Origin: Antilocapra americana
Lineage: Eukaryota; Chordata; Mammalia; Artiodactyla; Antilocapridae
DNA: 64,000 nucleotides
Reading direction: 5' to 3'
NCBI GenBank assembly: GCA_007570785.1
Contig: ML664161.1
Coordinates: 41,482,999-41,546,998 of the forward strand
Made by a program: the position numbers and the translations under genes. The notes beneath the pieces were generated by a model. That model was not told the DNA's origin, searched no databases, and was given only the letters and a program-made list of their open reading frames with translations. This document shows positions 21,780 through 33,190 of the stretch, piece by piece; positions within the stretch are counted from its first letter, which is position 1; each line of letters begins with the position of its first letter.

Positions 21780-23690
21780 AGTATAATCAAGTCCATAGTT
21801 TCTTAATTAAAGCAGAGCTTGATCTTTTTTTTCTTACAGCTCTCTGGTATTCTAAACTGTAGTTGTTTTTCTATAAGGTTCTAAGAAATGATTAAAAGCA
21901 GCTAGAGAAAGAATTAACTGTGTATTTCAGTTTTGTCAATGCCATAGCTTGATAGTACACTCGCAGTCCATCACAGAGAGGGGACAGGGTTAAATACATT
22001 TCCCCTGCTTGCTAATTTCTGACTAGTGTAGCAAAAGGGTGCTTCTGATTGGTGTAGGCCTCTCTCTAGTTTGGGTAGTTCAGCAGCTGCTCTGAGCCCA
22101 TTTGACATCCATCAAGGGCTGCCTAGGTTCATTTACCCTAATAGCTCTACTTTCTTGGTGTTTAGACCTGTGCACATCTGAGACTCAAGACCTTCCTTGC
22201 CTCAGGCAGCAAATCTACCCTGCTGCTAAAACAAAACAAAAAAAAAAAGCTTCTCAAACTGCCTCTTTCTCAGGCTGAACTAGCTGGAGCTTGGACTGAT
22301 TTCCCCTATTTGGAAATTGCAGATGTTCTGCAGCCAAGCCAAGGCCTTTATAAAGCATCTGGGCAGCTTCTCTAGGGCGCAACAGACTGTCAGCAGGCTT
22401 TCCATCTAGATGGTGAATGGACCAAGTGAACATTTTTCTCTAAATGTCTTTGGTTGAAGGGACTTTAAGAAATTCCCTTTGCACAAATACAGATGGCTTC
22501 ACAAAGAGAATATCAACTTCGTTCTTAAATCTGAAGAATCTAATTTTATAATCTGTAACATCCATGAACAGACGTTGAAAAAGTAAGTCATATGGACACA
22601 CTTACTACCGTTTTCTTGGAAAGCTGTTACCTGGCGATGGTAGTGAAGTGGCCCCAAACATGAGATGACTGTGGACTTTGAAGAACTATATTTAGTACTT
22701 CCAAGAGATTATCTGAAGGCTCCCCAGAATATCTTGTGCGAGCTCTTGATTCTATGCATTGTTTTTCTAAATGAACTCAGTTCGTGCACCAAGAGTCTGG
22801 CCCTAACTCTGAAAGATGAACCATGTAGTGATTCCCATCTGTAAACTGTGGGAATATGTTTCTGCCTGAAAATGGAATGAAGGCATGTCAGAGAATCAAG
22901 ACTTAAGAGGGTAGAATGTCCAATGTGTGAGAGTCCACAGAACACCAAACAGAACCAGAGGAGTCAGTCAGTAATTGTTAGTGTATGAAAGAAGCCTCTG
23001 GGAGCACTAGAGAAATTCTAGAAATTTACTGGAAATTCTAGCAGAAATTCCAGCAGAAATTTGCCTGCTGCAGGTAGTTTTTCCCTTCTTGACCAATGAC
23101 TTGAGATATATAGAAATTATATACTGTGAGCTGTAATGAAAATTCTTCCCCCTTTAATTTCTCTTTTTCTTTGGCTTATTCTCCCATGAAGTTATTACTG
23201 AGTTCCAGACCACAGTGTCCCTTCTTTTATACCAACCTGTTTCACTCAGAGTGTCAAAGCCTTTAGGCTTCAATTACCCACTTATACGTGGTTTATTCAA
23301 CTAAGCTTTTTTTTTTTTTTGGTGAGTTTATCAGTTCTTCGAAGACAAGGGTTGTTTTTTCAATGTTTCTGTATCCCCTGGAGCACTGACATAATCCTAA
23401 GGTACACACCAGGATTTCATTAAGCATGTGTTTATTGATTAATTGATTGTTCCTTTATGAAATTTAGAATGCTGGTGTATTACTTTGATTTAAAAGAGCT
23501 GTACCCTTCAGTCAGAATTGGGAGGCTAAATTCAGAAAAATCAGGAGACTGGAAGATGATCACCAGGTCTTTGCTTTCACGATGGGAAGAGGTCAGACTT
23601 TCCCTCTCAAGCTCTGTTTTAATCGATGATTGAATTTGTCAGAATTTTGTCCTATACGAAGAACCAGACCTTTTCACTGTATTAAGTGTT
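21780..23690. other. Repeat-poor stretch, no gene recognised
   Basis: About 1.9 kb with few interspersed repeats. It includes an A-run near 22234-22250, a short degenerate repeat of 'aaattctag' type at about 23010-23060, and a possible L2 3' trace near 23335-23460 ('gaagacaagggttg'). No confident exon. Confidence 0.5.
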
Positions 23691-23699
23691 AAGAAAAAT

Positions 23700-24350
23700 C
23701 AGCCATCAGATCTAATTAATAATAATATAGAAGTCAATTTCACAGCCCATTACTTCAAACAGACCGATAAGGGGAAATTAAAGGGGGACTTGACAAACAT
23801 GGGCGTTCATGTTTGCGCTCTTCATAGTGACCCATAGCCAAATGGAGCAAAAATGGAACTTCTTTGTATTGCCTCACCAACTGATAGCTTTGGGCTCCAT
23901 TAACCCAGACTGTAACACAAAGGAAGAAGAATCAGGAGGAAATGTGAAGCCCAGCCTCCTCAGTTTGCTTCATTAATAAGGCAGCAAACTCTTTGTCAGG
24001 TCCCTCCTCCCCCCACCCCTCCTTTTCTCTTTCCGTTTCGTTTAACTGAAGGCAATTCATCTCATTTTAATTAATTTTTACTTGCAGCATTATCACCCTG
24101 AGTATAAAGGCAAAAGGTTTTTTTTTTTTTCCTTTTTAATTACAATGCTAACGGCATTAATTACTAGTACAGTAAATGCATCGGCGCTCACAAGCCGAGC
24201 AGGTTCCAAGGAGCTGAGGCAGCAATTGGTGAACATCTCAACAGCTGGAAAAGGCTTAGTCACAGAGGAGAAACCTTTCTACGGTAACAATATGAAGGCT
24301 GTCTTCACACTGATTGAGCCACTGTTTAATTGGAGGTGACATAGCCCACA
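23700..24350. promoter_or_regulatory. Candidate conserved enhancer-like block
   Basis: A 650-bp repeat-free block carrying TAATTA homeodomain cores near 23711, 24067, 24140 and 24158. It also has a perfect 8-6-8 inverted repeat (caaacatg ... catgtttg, 23794-23815) and balanced, non-simple sequence. This style is typical of deeply conserved developmental enhancers. No coding potential is convincing: the frame at 24082-24339 starts in a T-run and has no domain. Confidence 0.4.
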
Positions 24351-24359
24351 GAGTAGGGA

Positions 24360-26125
24360 CAGCACGATTGCATTACAGGCAAAAGGTTGTTCATAGAGTC
24401 TCTCTGGACTTCTGGCTGGGTCTGTTGTCAGATGGGAAGTCAGAAATCAAACACATTTTGAAATATATGAAAATAGCTGCAAGAGCATAGCATATACTAC
24501 AGTATGTATGAGTGTAATATCAAATGTCCTTATTTCTACCACCCATTTAGTTTTTGCTCCACTAATTAAGAGGCAGTATCATAATGTGCTAAAAAGCCAA
24601 AACCCAATACCCAACACATGGCTAGAGAAGACCAATCAATGTTGAATGTTTCTAAGATCATAAGGTTTGCATATCCACTTTGTTAAAGACAAAAAAAAGT
24701 GTTCCACCCAAAAGCATGAAAGGCTCTAGAAGAGCATCACAGCAGAGCCTGCCAAGTGTTTACCTTCTTACAACTTGTGCACATTCTCTGGCAACCAAAA
24801 TATCATGAGGAAGCATCCCTGCCATTTTGTAATCAGCTCATAGGACAAGGTGGCTGTATTTCTGCCCCAGCACTTTCTTAATCTGCTACCAAAGGATTAT
24901 ACACAATCCTGCACCTCTGGCATTCTCTACATACAGCTCAGATTTCCTCCCAGGCAGTCACCTTTGTTTCTAGACATTTCTGCATGCTTATTTCAAATTT
25001 ACCTCCCCAACAGCTCCTTTTAATTCACTTACCCACTCTTCTTTTCATTTACATTTTTCAGTCAGTAACTGATAATATTTAAATATGGTTCTGAAAATCT
25101 ACCTGTATCTTCTGTAAGATCTGAAAGTACTTAGGAAAAAAGAGAATTTGGCCTAAAATAGCTAAGTCCTTGAAGATACTCTTAAGCCTTCTTTGGGAAT
25201 TCTGCCAAACATACCACACCTCTTCCCTTTTGAGTTTTGCCATTCTTTTTATCAATGCATACAGTCTTGAATAAATATGTAATAATAAATTTTATCTCAG
25301 TTTAACATTGTATTATTTTAATTTATGTTTTATTAATGAAAGTTATATTTGTTTCCTTCTGTAGATATAAATGTTTTATAATGATTTCATGTAAAAGTAG
25401 CATATGTGGCCTTACATATAAACTTAACCACAAATTGTAAGTATTTATATGGGAAAAGCTGTTGCAAGTTCCAAATGACTGAACTATAAATGAAATTTTG
25501 GAATGCATGCTTTGTATATTGGCAATAGCCTGTAGATATTGGTATTCTGAAGTACAACTCAGTGCTATCTATATTAATAGCAAATTTATGTCTAGCCTAT
25601 AAAAATCTGAAATAAACAGGAATTTCCATCTAAGTTTATTTGTGGTATTAACATCTGAATTTAGATTTTAGTCATAACTACTCTGAGAATATTTTGTAAC
25701 TTCTAGATTTCCTTTTGTTTTCTTTATATAGGTAATTGATTTTGTGTTATTATTTGAGGATATGAGAAAAATGCAAATGTTTCTGTTCATTTTTCTCTGA
25801 ATGTCTTAATTTTGTAGACTAAAACTATAATCCCCACAAGAAAACACTTTCAAAAGAAATTTTTATATTTTTGTTTGTGAAATTTCCATGATAAAGCTCA
25901 CTTACAAATAATGAAAATGAAATTGGAGAAAATTAATTGTGGGATTTATTCACATTTTTATTTGAATTTAAATATTTGTCTGGATTTAAGTTTTTCAAAC
26001 ATTTTTATAACTTTTTAAATTCAGACATATTCACTGATTTCTAGAATAACATGATAGAGCTGATGTTACCTCAATGCTTCCTCAAGTCGTTATTTGAAAA
26101 GCCTGTAGGAAATACTGGATGAGAA
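24360..26125. other. No gene recognised; very AT-rich in the second half
   Basis: Unique-looking sequence, increasingly AT-rich from 25060 to 26050. No supported feature. Confidence 0.5.
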
Positions 26126-26130
26126 AATGA

Positions 26131-26202
26131 ATCAGGGATGGAGCCCAGGTCTTCCACATTGCAGGCAGATTATTTACCAGCTGAACCAAAAGTGAAGCCT
26201 CA
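26131..26202 (-). repeat. Bov-tA tRNA-head fragment
   Basis: Only the tRNA-derived head remains, reversed ('catt gcaggcagattattta'). Confidence 0.7.
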
Positions 26203-26483
26203 ATAGGCGATTTGCTGACCCTAATGCCCTCAGCTTTCTTCATGAGTAAAGGGGGGATTAAGTTAATCTCCTTTTGAGAGTCCAGGCTAGTTTTCTTACA
26301 GCACCCACATTTGCTTTAGTTGATTATTTTCCACCTGATGACACCTAGAATTGGCTTCCCTTATTTTGCCACATTCTTTTAGCATTTGACAAGAATGAAG
26401 TAATTACCACCACTACTGCAATAACATAGCATTACTAATGAGAATCACAGTAGTAGTAATAACTATCATTTAATTGAGTGCTT

Positions 26484-26694
26484 GGACTTCCCTGGTGACT
26501 CACTGGTAGAAAACTCTCCTGCCAATGCAGAAGACCCAGGTTTGATTCCTGGGTTAAGAACATTCCCTGGAGCAGGGAGTGGCAACCCACTCCAGTATTC
26601 TTGCCTGGAAAATTCCCTAAACAGAGAAGCCTGGTGGGCTACAGTCCATGGGGTTATGAAAGAGTAATACATGACTTTGAAATTAAACAATAAC
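26484..26694 (+). repeat. Bov-tA SINE with 12-bp TSD
   Basis: Complete copy. Flanking repeats aattgagtgctt (26472-26483) and aattgagtactt (26695-26706) differ at one base. Confidence 0.95.
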
Positions 26695-26704
26695 AATTGA
26701 GTAC

Positions 26705-26880
26705 TTACTCCATGTACCTATCACATTAATTTTAAGGCCCATTTAATCATCATATTTAGCAGATATTGTTATACCTTTATTTTACATATAAGAAAAGTGA
26801 GGTTCAGAGAGTCCAATGCTTTGTCTAAAGTGACATAATCAATAAAGGTGAAACCTGAAGTCAAAGCTTGGTCTATCTTA
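26705..26880 (-). repeat. MIR SINE
   Basis: Reverse-orientation MIR core: 'tttattttacatataagaaa', 'gtgaggttcagagagtcc', 'aaagtgacataatc'. Confidence 0.75.
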
Positions 26881-27027
26881 ATTGCAGAGATTGAGTTATA
26901 ACTATTCTACTGATGCTAAAGGTGAGCTTCTGCATTTGGATATGTTTCCTCTTTCACAGTTGTGTATCCTTTAAGAATGATTAATATATTGTTTAACCTT
27001 GAAAACATTGATTTATAATCACATACT

Positions 27028-28161
27028 GTCACAGGATCATAGAGAAAGCAAAGGAATTACAGAAAAACATCTTCTTCTGCTTCATTGACTATGCTAAAAC
27101 CTTTGACTGTGTGGAACACAACAAACTGTGGAAAATTCTTAAAGAGATGGTAATATCAGACCACCTTACTTGTCTCCTTGGGAAAGTTGTATGTAGGTCC
27201 AGAAGAACAGTTAGAACCGGATATGGAAAAACAGATTGGTTCAAAACGGAAGGGAGTACATCCAGGCTGTATATTGTCACCTGCTTATTTAACTTATATG
27301 CAGAGTACCTCATGCAAAATGATGGGCTGAATGAATCACAGGCTGGAATCAAGACTGTCAGGAAAAACATCAACAAACTCAGATATGCAGATAACACCAC
27401 TCTAACGGCAGAATGCGAAGAAGAACGGGAGAGTCTCTTGATGAGGGTGAAAGAAGAGAGTGCAAAAGCTAGTTTAAAACTCAACATTCAAAAAATGAAT
27501 ATCACAGCATACAGTCGCAACACTTCATGGCAAATCGATGGGGAAATAGTGAAAAAAGTGGCAGATTTTATATTCTGGGGCTCCAAAATCAGTGCAGATG
27601 TTGACTGCAGCCATGAAATCAAAAGATGCTTGTTCCTTGGAAGAAAAGCTGTGACCAACCTAGAAAGAGTATTAAAGAACAGAGACATCACTTTGCTGGC
27701 AGAGGTCTGTATGGTCAAAGCAATGGTTTTTCCAGTGTTCATGTACAGCTGTGAGAGTTGGACCATAAAGAAGACTGAACACCAATGATTTGATGCTTTC
27801 AAATTGTGGTGCTGGAGAAGACATTTGAGAGTCCCTTGGAGAGCCAGGAGATCAAATCAATCAATGCTAAAACAAATCAATGCTGAATATTTATTGGAAG
27901 GACTGATGCTGATGCTGAAGCTCCAATACTTTGGCTACCTGATATGAAGAGCTGACCTATTGGAAAAGACCCTGATGCTGGGAAAGACTGAGGGCAGAAG
28001 AAGAAGGGGATGACAGAGAATGAGATGGTTGGATGGCATCACCAATTCAATGGACGTGAGTTTGAGTAAGCTCAGGAAGTTGTTGGTGGACAGAGAAGCC
28101 TGGCGTTCTGCAGTCCATCAGATTGCAAAGAATTGGACTCAACTGAATGACTGAACTGAAC
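27028..28161 (+). mobile_element. BovB LINE, 5'-truncated (1.1 kb), plus orientation
   Basis: Begins mid-RT near 27028 and runs to the BovB 3' end ('aatgactgaactgaac') at 28161. It is the longest of the plus-strand copies. Confidence 0.93.
27060..27990 (+). pseudogene. BovB RT and C-terminal domain remnant, YADN
   Basis: A 225-codon open stretch (27111-27788) covers the RT palm and following domain: 'EHNKLWKILKEMVISDHL', 'NINKLRYADNTTL', 'TSWQIDGEIVKKVADFIF', 'CESWTIKKTEHQ'. The catalytic box at 27384-27395 is YADN, so the second metal-binding aspartate is replaced. It stops at 27786 in what should be continuous C-terminal coding sequence, and further decayed C-terminal sequence follows. The 5' half with the endonuclease is missing. 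Confidence 0.9.
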
Positions 28162-28173
28162 TTGGCATACCTT

Positions 28174-28382
28174 GGGGCTTCTCTGATGACTTAGATGGTA
28201 AAGAATCTGCCTGTTTTTCAGGAGACCTGAATTTGATCCCTGGTTCAGGAAGATCTGCTGGGGAAGGGAATGATAATCCATTCCCGTATTCTTACCTGGA
28301 GAATTCCATGGCTAGAGAAGCCTGGCAGGCCCTACCCAGTATGTGCATTCACAAAGAGTTGGACACAACTGAATGACTAACA
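28174..28382 (+). repeat. Bov-tA SINE directly after BovB
   Basis: Starts about 12 bases beyond the BovB 3' end. Head 'ggcttctctgatgacttaga' and body with 'gagttggacacaactgaatg'. Confidence 0.92.
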
Positions 28383-28384
28383 CA

Positions 28385-28845
28385 GTTTACTTACCTTGCA
28401 CATCTATATTTTGCATTTTATGTCTAGCTAAGACTAGTTTTTCCAAATAAAACCAAACCAAACAAAAACAGCTTGTGCTCCCTATGTACAAATATATAGC
28501 GTGTGTTTTAGTTAGATACATCTTTGTATATGGTTAATATTAATTAGTAGAATGCTTTATCTTCAGTCTATTTTGAAGCAGTACCAGCATGACTGAATTT
28601 TGATGACTTTTAAAATACAGCTGTTGGAATGCTTGGCGAAATTATGTGATTGAAAGTTATGATCCTTTAAAATATGAGGCAACTCTCATTTTCGTTGTTC
28701 ATTACCTAATAGACATTAAGTGGTAACATATCTTCCATATGTGGGCTGTCATTCATAAAATTCATAAATAAGGTGGCAGGGAAGAGAGAATAAAAGAGGA
28801 AGGAGGGGGTGAAATGATGATAGAAATAAGAGGAGAAATAGGAGA
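28385..28845. other. No gene recognised
   Basis: AT-rich spacer; no feature supported. Confidence 0.5.
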
Positions 28846-28847
28846 GG

Positions 28848-29050
28848 GAAAGCCTTTTCTGGTGGCTCAGATGATAAAGGATCTGCCTGCAATGCAGGAG
28901 ACCCATTTTCGATCCCTGGGTCGGAAAGAGCCCCAGAGAAGGAAATGGCAACACACTCTAGTATTCTTGCCTGGAAAATCCCATGGGCAGGGGAGCCTGG
29001 TGGGCTACAGTCCATAGAATCACAAAGAGTAGCACACAACTGAGTAACTA
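28848..29050 (+). repeat. Bov-tA SINE
   Basis: Head 'ttctggtggctcagatgata' and a full body ending 'acaactgagtaact'. Confidence 0.94.
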
Positions 29051-29054
29051 ATAT

Positions 29055-29515
29055 GATGAGAAGAGGGAAAAGGAAAATGTAGAAGTTGAAGAGAAGGGAA
29101 AATTCTGTTCTAAGAGACAAGCTTGGCTCTAAAAATGTATTTTTCAGACACAATTTAAACAAGGTAAAGATGGACTTTGAATATATGTTGTATGCACTCA
29201 TTTAAGCATCTGATATGAATCTGGTACTGTGCTAATTTATGGTGATGAAGAAAATGGACATGCAACTTGGAAACAAGAGAGGGAAGTAATTGTTAACCCC
29301 ATAGCACTATATAAATGCATATTCTGATTAATGCTACAGTGAAATTATGCCTGGAAGGATGTGTCTTTAGATTGGGTGATCTAGTAAGACCACTCTAAGG
29401 AGTGCTTAAATAGAGGCCAGAAAGATGAAAGAGCTCTGCTTATGTGAAGAGCAGTGCAAGAGAAGATGCAGAGGTGCCATTTGTATCACAGATTTCCCCA
29501 AAATGCTCTTTACAG
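29055..29515. other. Probable unassigned ancient repeat
   Basis: 29215-29470 follows the order of a common old mammalian repeat ('tggtactgtgcta', then 'gatgaagaaaatggac', then 'ggaaggatgtgtctttag'). I cannot name the family with confidence. Confidence 0.3.
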
Positions 29516-29527
29516 CTGGCTTAGGGA

Positions 29528-29600
29528 GTCTGGATAGCTCATTTGGTAGAGCATCAGATTTTTAATCTGAAGGCCTGGGATTCATGTCCGTGTTCAGGTG
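29528..29600 (+). tRNA. tRNA-Lys(TTT) pseudogene
   Basis: 73 nt matching tRNA-Lys in layout. The acceptor stem 29528-29534 pairs with 29593-29599, counting G-U wobbles. The D-arm 'gctcatttggtagagc' lies at 29537-29552. The anticodon stem tcaga/tctga encloses a 7-base loop with anticodon TTT at 29561-29563. The T-arm is damaged: two mismatched pairs (29578 with 29590, 29580 with 29588) and the usual A58 replaced by T in 'ttcatgt'. The internal promoter box B is therefore weakened. Most likely a dead copy of a lysine tRNA gene. It is distinct from the tRNA-derived heads of the SINEs. Confidence 0.75.
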
Positions 29601-29615
29601 ACAAGGTCTCATTTT

Positions 29616-29800
29616 GGGCTTTCCTGCTAGCTCAGCTGGTAAAGAATCTTCCTGTAATGCAGGAGACCCTGATTCAATCCCTGGGTCAGGAAGATCCTCT
29701 GGAGAAGGGAATGGTTACCCACTCCAGAGTTCTGGCCTGGAGAATTCCACGGACTGTATAGCCCATGGGGTTGCAAAGAGTAGGACATGACTGAGTGACT
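29616..29800 (+). repeat. Bov-tA SINE next to the tRNA-Lys relic
   Basis: Head 'ctagctcagctggtaaagaa' starts 16 bases after the tRNA-Lys pseudogene in the same orientation; the body runs to 'gactgagtgact'. Confidence 0.93.
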
Positions 29801-29804
29801 TTCA

Positions 29805-30520
29805 TTTTCTTTGTTCAAATTACTATCAAAGTCCATTTATTGCACAGTTTCAGTTATAAGTGGGGAAAATTTGTTTCTGATCAGTAAATCAAAAGCAGTG
29901 TGGATTCAATTATTTAACAAGTATGGATTGATACTAAACACTTAACTATAGGCAAGATATGCTGTCCCAGGTGCTGAGTGACAATGGTGAACAAAAAAGA
30001 CAGGGAGTCACTCAGAAGTTCATTCTAGGGCTGGCAGCACTCTCACAGAGCATCATTATCTGATCAGTGTTGCTTCAAGCTAGATGGGCCGATGGTGTGT
30101 GACCCTCATGAAGGATATAAGGCTGCCTTTTTCTGTGTGCCTTTTGACTTCCATAGAGTTGATAAGGCTTTTCCACAGATCTCGACATTTTTGTTACATG
30201 TTGTTTATTGGTTACATGTTTATTGGCACTTTATAGACCAAAGTGATCATTGAAGAGCTAAAATGTGAACAGGCTCCAAAGATTTTCAGAAGAAAAGAAC
30301 ATTTTTGGACCCAGAAAAATATATCGTCTTTGTTTGCCTTTAAAAAATATTTATTTTATCTAGTTCTAGATTCCACATTCTTTTTTCAGATATCATTGGA
30401 AAAGGAGGTAATTGAGGATGTCTTTTTTTTGTTAAAGAAGCCCTTAGAAGTATGTTTTAATATTGCTCACCTGTTTCTTACCTGTGTTATACGTGTGACT
30501 GAGTGAAGAAATTGTGTAAA
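29805..30520. other. No gene recognised
   Basis: Possible unassigned ancient repeat near 29905-30010 and a short direct repeat ('gttacatg ... tttattg') at 30193-30225. No coding signal. Confidence 0.45.
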
Positions 30521-30524
30521 ATGC

Positions 30525-30730
30525 TGGAGTATCCACAGAAGAAGGTTATAATTAAGCGAGCATTACTAGTTTTATTATTTCTGGGCATGAATTAAAATAA
30601 TTATGGTTGGGTACCACAAATAGTTGTTCCTTGAAGTCGCTAACTTGGCAGCCTAGTAGGGAGGTTATGATCTTGGACTTGTGAGCCTAGTTGAGTCATT
30701 AAGTAACAGAGAGCAAAATCTAATTAAATT
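30525..30730. promoter_or_regulatory. Candidate conserved non-coding element
   Basis: Repeat-free block with TAATTA-type cores ('ttataattaagcgagc' near 30547 and 'gaattaaaataattatgg' near 30590). Suggested only by composition. Confidence 0.25.
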
Positions 30731-30734
30731 TGAC

Positions 30735-31280
30735 ATCCTCACATGAGGAATCATACCCACAGGTAGTACTATAGCGTGAAACTTCCAGAAGGATTCTTTT
30801 TTTAAGAAAATTCATTAGAAGAGACTGAGGAGGAAAGTTGGAAAATGAAAATTTATGAAATCTGTAAAGGAGCCACTTTCCAGTATTCCCCTAGAGAAAG
30901 AATTAGAGCTGTGAAAGTTTCCAAAAGGTTTTATAATCTTCTATGTAGTTGGAGGCACAAATGGTCAGACCTCAGGCGGCCACATTGTGGAACTGGAATC
31001 ACCATGAACCTTAAGAAGTCTCTCCTGTAGCTAAATGCTATCACACTGACATAAGGTATCATTATGGAATGCAGCCTCTTTTTGTTGCTGGACAAAGGTA
31101 CTTTAATGTCATCATTTAACACCATCCTCAAAAGGATCACACTCAATATCATCGCTTTAATAAAAACTCATTTCACTTTTTCATATTTCTTTCAAATTAC
31201 TGACCATATGAATGATATTTTACATAGTTTGAGATATTAATGTACAAACCACTTTCTGATTTGTTTTTCTGTTTAACCTG
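30735..31280. other. No gene recognised
   Basis: Unique-looking sequence with short frames on both strands that lack domains. Confidence 0.5.
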
Positions 31281-31289
31281 TTTAACATG

Positions 31290-31491
31290 GCTTCCCTGGT
31301 GGCTCAGAGGTTAAAGTGTCTGCCTGCAATGCAGGAGACCTGGGTTCAATCCCTAGATCAGGAAGATCCCCTGGAGAAGAAAATGGGAACCCACTCCAGT
31401 ATTCTTGCATGGAGAATCCCATGGATGGAGGAGCCTGGTGGGCTACAGTCCACGGGGTCACAAAGAGTCGGACACAACTGAGCAACTTCAC
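31290..31491 (+). repeat. Bov-tA SINE with 9-bp TSD
   Basis: Well-preserved full copy from 'gcttccctggtggctcag' to 'gagcaacttcac'. Flanking repeats tttaacatg at 31281-31289 and 31492-31500. Confidence 0.96.
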
Positions 31492-31513
31492 TTTAACATG
31501 ATAGCCTAAACAT

Positions 31514-31722
31514 ATGGCTTCTCTTGTGGCTAGGTTGGTAAAGAATCTGCCTGCAATGCAGAAGTGGGTTTGATTCCTGGGTCTGGAAGATCCCCTGGAG
31601 AAGGAAGTGGCAACCCATTCCATTCCAGTACTCTTGCCTGGGAAATCCTATGGACAGAGCAACCTGGTGGGCTACAGTCCATGGGTTGCAAGAGTCAGAC
31701 ACGACTTAGTGACTAAACTACC
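31514..31722 (+). repeat. Second Bov-tA SINE in tandem
   Basis: Begins only about 14 bases after the TSD of the preceding copy, same orientation. Head 'ggcttctcttgtggctaggt'. It contains a small 'cattc' duplication at 31616-31625. Confidence 0.94.
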
Positions 31723-31724
31723 AC

Positions 31725-32220
31725 CATATTTTAATGTTAAGTGGCTTATGTATTTTAAGATTCAGTGGCTTTATAAAATTTGAATGAATTGATAAGCCAT
31801 ACTAGATCAATCCTCTATACTTGGATGTTTATATTGGTTCTAATTTTTGATTACTATAGATAAATTTCAATTGTTTTTTTGACCAATTTAAATAGCTTTG
31901 GTATAAAGCAAGTGCTTAATAAATATTTGGTGATGAGACTTTCTTGGCTAGTATTATCAGGAATGTCGTTCTGATTTTGAAATCTCAGTTCCTTGTCCAA
32001 AGATTTGTACGTTTTACAGTGTGACCAAATTACGTGAGTACCTTTTACTGTCAGCCTCTCTGGTATTCGTTACCCTGTTAAACACTTTAAAATGAATCTA
32101 GGTTAATAGTTCCTTCAGTTTGCATGCATTATGTCTATTATGCTAAAGAATACTTTACCCTTTGTGTAATTCTTGTATTTTTAAAAGAGGATTTTGTGGA
32201 AAAATTACAGAGATCTGTTC
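31725..32220. other. No gene recognised
   Basis: AT-rich unique-looking spacer up to the L1 insertion site. Confidence 0.5.
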
Positions 32221-32613
32221 AGAAATGGGTGAGTAATATTCCATTGTGTATATGTACCACAGCTTTCTTATCCATTAACACATATATATGGAATTTAGAA
32301 AGACAGTAACGAGAACCCAACATGCGAGACAGCAAAAGGAACGCAGATGTATAGAATAGACTCGTGGACTTTGTGGATGAGGGTAAGGGTGGGATGATAT
32401 GGGAGAAGGGCATTGAAACAAGTTAATTATCATATGTCTAATCAATCGCCAGCCCAGGATTGATGCTCGGGGCTGGTGCAGCGAGATTTCCCGGGGGGGA
32501 GGGAGGAGGGAGGGGGGTTCTGGAGGGGAAGCATATGTAAACCCATGGTGATATCATGACATTGTATGGCAAAAACAATAAAAAAAAAAAAAGAAAAAAA
32601 AGAAATGGGTGAG
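32221..32613 (+). mobile_element. Young bovine L1 3' end with 5' inversion and 13-bp TSD
   Basis: Perfect target-site duplication agaaatgggtgag at 32221-32233 and 32601-32613. The first 43 bases inside (32234-32276) are the reverse complement of L1 ORF2 3' sequence. From 32277 the L1 3' UTR runs forward, including a G-rich patch near 32490-32520. It ends with an AATAAA-like signal and an A-rich tail (about 32576-32600). Inversion at the 5' end of a truncated L1 is the known signature of twin priming. By comparison with L1 order, a stretch between the two segments is deleted. Confidence 0.93.
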
Positions 32614-33060
32614 ACAGTGAAAGATGAGAAAAAAAAGAGCAGCTGAGGTAAGGAAGATGTTAAATTCCTTCTCAGAGCCTCCCCCTAGTCTCTATAAGTG
32701 GGGCACATTGCCTTTCTTCCTCCTCCTGTCCCCATCCCCTGTGTGCACTGCTCAAGGAGCCTAGCTCTCAAATGTAGCTCTTACTGCCCAGACTTCACAC
32801 CCAGACTAAAAGTCCAACCTACAAAATTAGAATGCAAAATTACGAGTTTAAGCCTTTTCCTCCCTTGCAGTTAAATAGCTAGATATAGAAATGTGTTTAT
32901 GCCCTGAGGGGGACTTTAAACATTTTAAATGATCATGAAATACGTAGTTATTAAAAAGTAATTTCATCCATGGCAGGCGACTGTCAGCCCATAGGATGTA
33001 GTGCTGTGGAAATAAAAAAAAAGTATCTAATTGTTTTTTTGAAGTCATAAAATTGGCATA
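32614..33060. other. No gene recognised
   Basis: Unique-looking sequence; no feature supported. Confidence 0.5.
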
Positions 33061-33064
33061 ATAT

Positions 33065-33190
33065 CATAGAGTGTTAAAGCTGCAAGGGGTCTTAGAGATC
33101 ACCCTCATTTTATAAATGAGGAGCCACATCCAGAGAATGATGACATTCCAGGAATCATGGGGCTTAGCCTTGGAGCTGGAGCTAGCACCC
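33065..33190 (-). repeat. MIR-like ancient SINE
   Basis: 'tcttagagatcaccctcatt' followed by 'tataaatgagg' resembles the reverse MIR/MIR3 core; diverged. Confidence 0.5.

Noticed and set aside
24082..24339. 85-codon frame in the candidate enhancer block
   Set aside because: Starts just before a T-run, no domain, no splice context; the block is better explained as non-coding.
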